NCBI RefSeq assembly: GCF_020103725.1
Contig: NZ_JAHXBG010000008.1
Location: 310,001-374,000 of the forward strand
DNA from: Hyalangium gracile
GTDB lineage: Bacteria; Myxococcota; Myxococcia; Myxococcales; Myxococcaceae
Direction of reading: 5' to 3'
Length of the DNA: 64,000 nucleotides
The translations under genes were made by a program, and so were the position numbers. The notes beneath the pieces are model-generated. The model was not told where the DNA came from, made no database searches, and was given only the letters and a program-made list of their open reading frames with translations. Positions 63,995 to 64,000 of this stretch are shown piece after piece (the stretch's first letter is position 1; each line of letters begins with the position of its first letter).

Positions 63995-64000
63995 GTCGGA

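Overview
The window is high-GC DNA with strong third-position G/C bias, almost certainly from a myxobacterium, probably near Archangium, Cystobacter or Hyalangium. This is an inference from gene content: SitA/SitI-type kin-discrimination families, Ser/Thr kinases with membrane-anchored C-terminal sensor domains, a fused Ser/Thr kinase-ATPase-histidine kinase, a lipoxygenase and many lipoproteins. No rRNA, complete tRNA or CRISPR array was seen.

Layout. 1-2.9 kb: end of a receiver domain, an MFS transporter, and a frameshifted SitA-like toxin / double-CXXCG SitI-like immunity pair. 2.9-7.2 kb: a minus-strand operon of a DUF3604 protein, a parvulin-type PPIase and a HupE/UreJ protein. 7.4-9.6 kb: an RDD protein, an unknown protein and a DnaQ-fold nuclease. 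9.6-14 kb: a mosaic accessory region holding an immunity-like protein, the tail of its presumed toxin next to a complete IS5-type element (3-bp target duplication), a KilAC-like phage fragment, an XRE-ImmA operon with a tandem palindromic operator, and a tRNA/tmRNA 3'-end-like sequence. 14-15.4 kb: a Ser/Thr kinase. 15.5-20.3 kb: a plus-strand cluster of alpha-dioxygenase-like heme peroxidase, lipoxygenase and membrane fatty-acid desaturase, a candidate oxylipin pathway. 20.3-25.7 kb: the giant kinase, convergent with it.

25.9-28.5 kb: decaying genes (hydrolase and NAD(P)-binding remnants, an internally shortened NmrA-like protein) beside a divergent LysR regulator. 28.7-45 kb: mostly envelope genes: an MltD-like transglycosylase with LysM repeats, a multiheme metallophosphatase-like lipoprotein coupled to a CheY-like regulator, MscS, an LpoB cluster, a ZIP transporter, a three-gene MacAB-like export system and a tandem pair of trypsin-fold lipoproteins, one of which has lost two catalytic residues.

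45-54.6 kb: a CBS protein, a methyltransferase, a 21-bp tandem repeat followed by a strongly structured candidate RNA with its own terminator, a large unknown protein, a SUKH-like protein, a second Ser/Thr kinase with the same four-cysteine ectodomain pattern as the first, then small genes of lower G+C and lipoproteins typical of an immunity/toxin neighbourhood. 54.7-64 kb: a tightly overlapped operon of the aerotolerance (Bat) type, moxR-DUF58-lipoprotein-batA-batB-TPR-batD-batE, ending in a LolD-like ABC ATPase.

The most interesting items are the oxylipin cluster, the structured RNA near 46.2 kb, the toxin/immunity remnants around the IS element, and the protease/pseudoprotease pair. All functional calls come from reading motifs; no searches were run.
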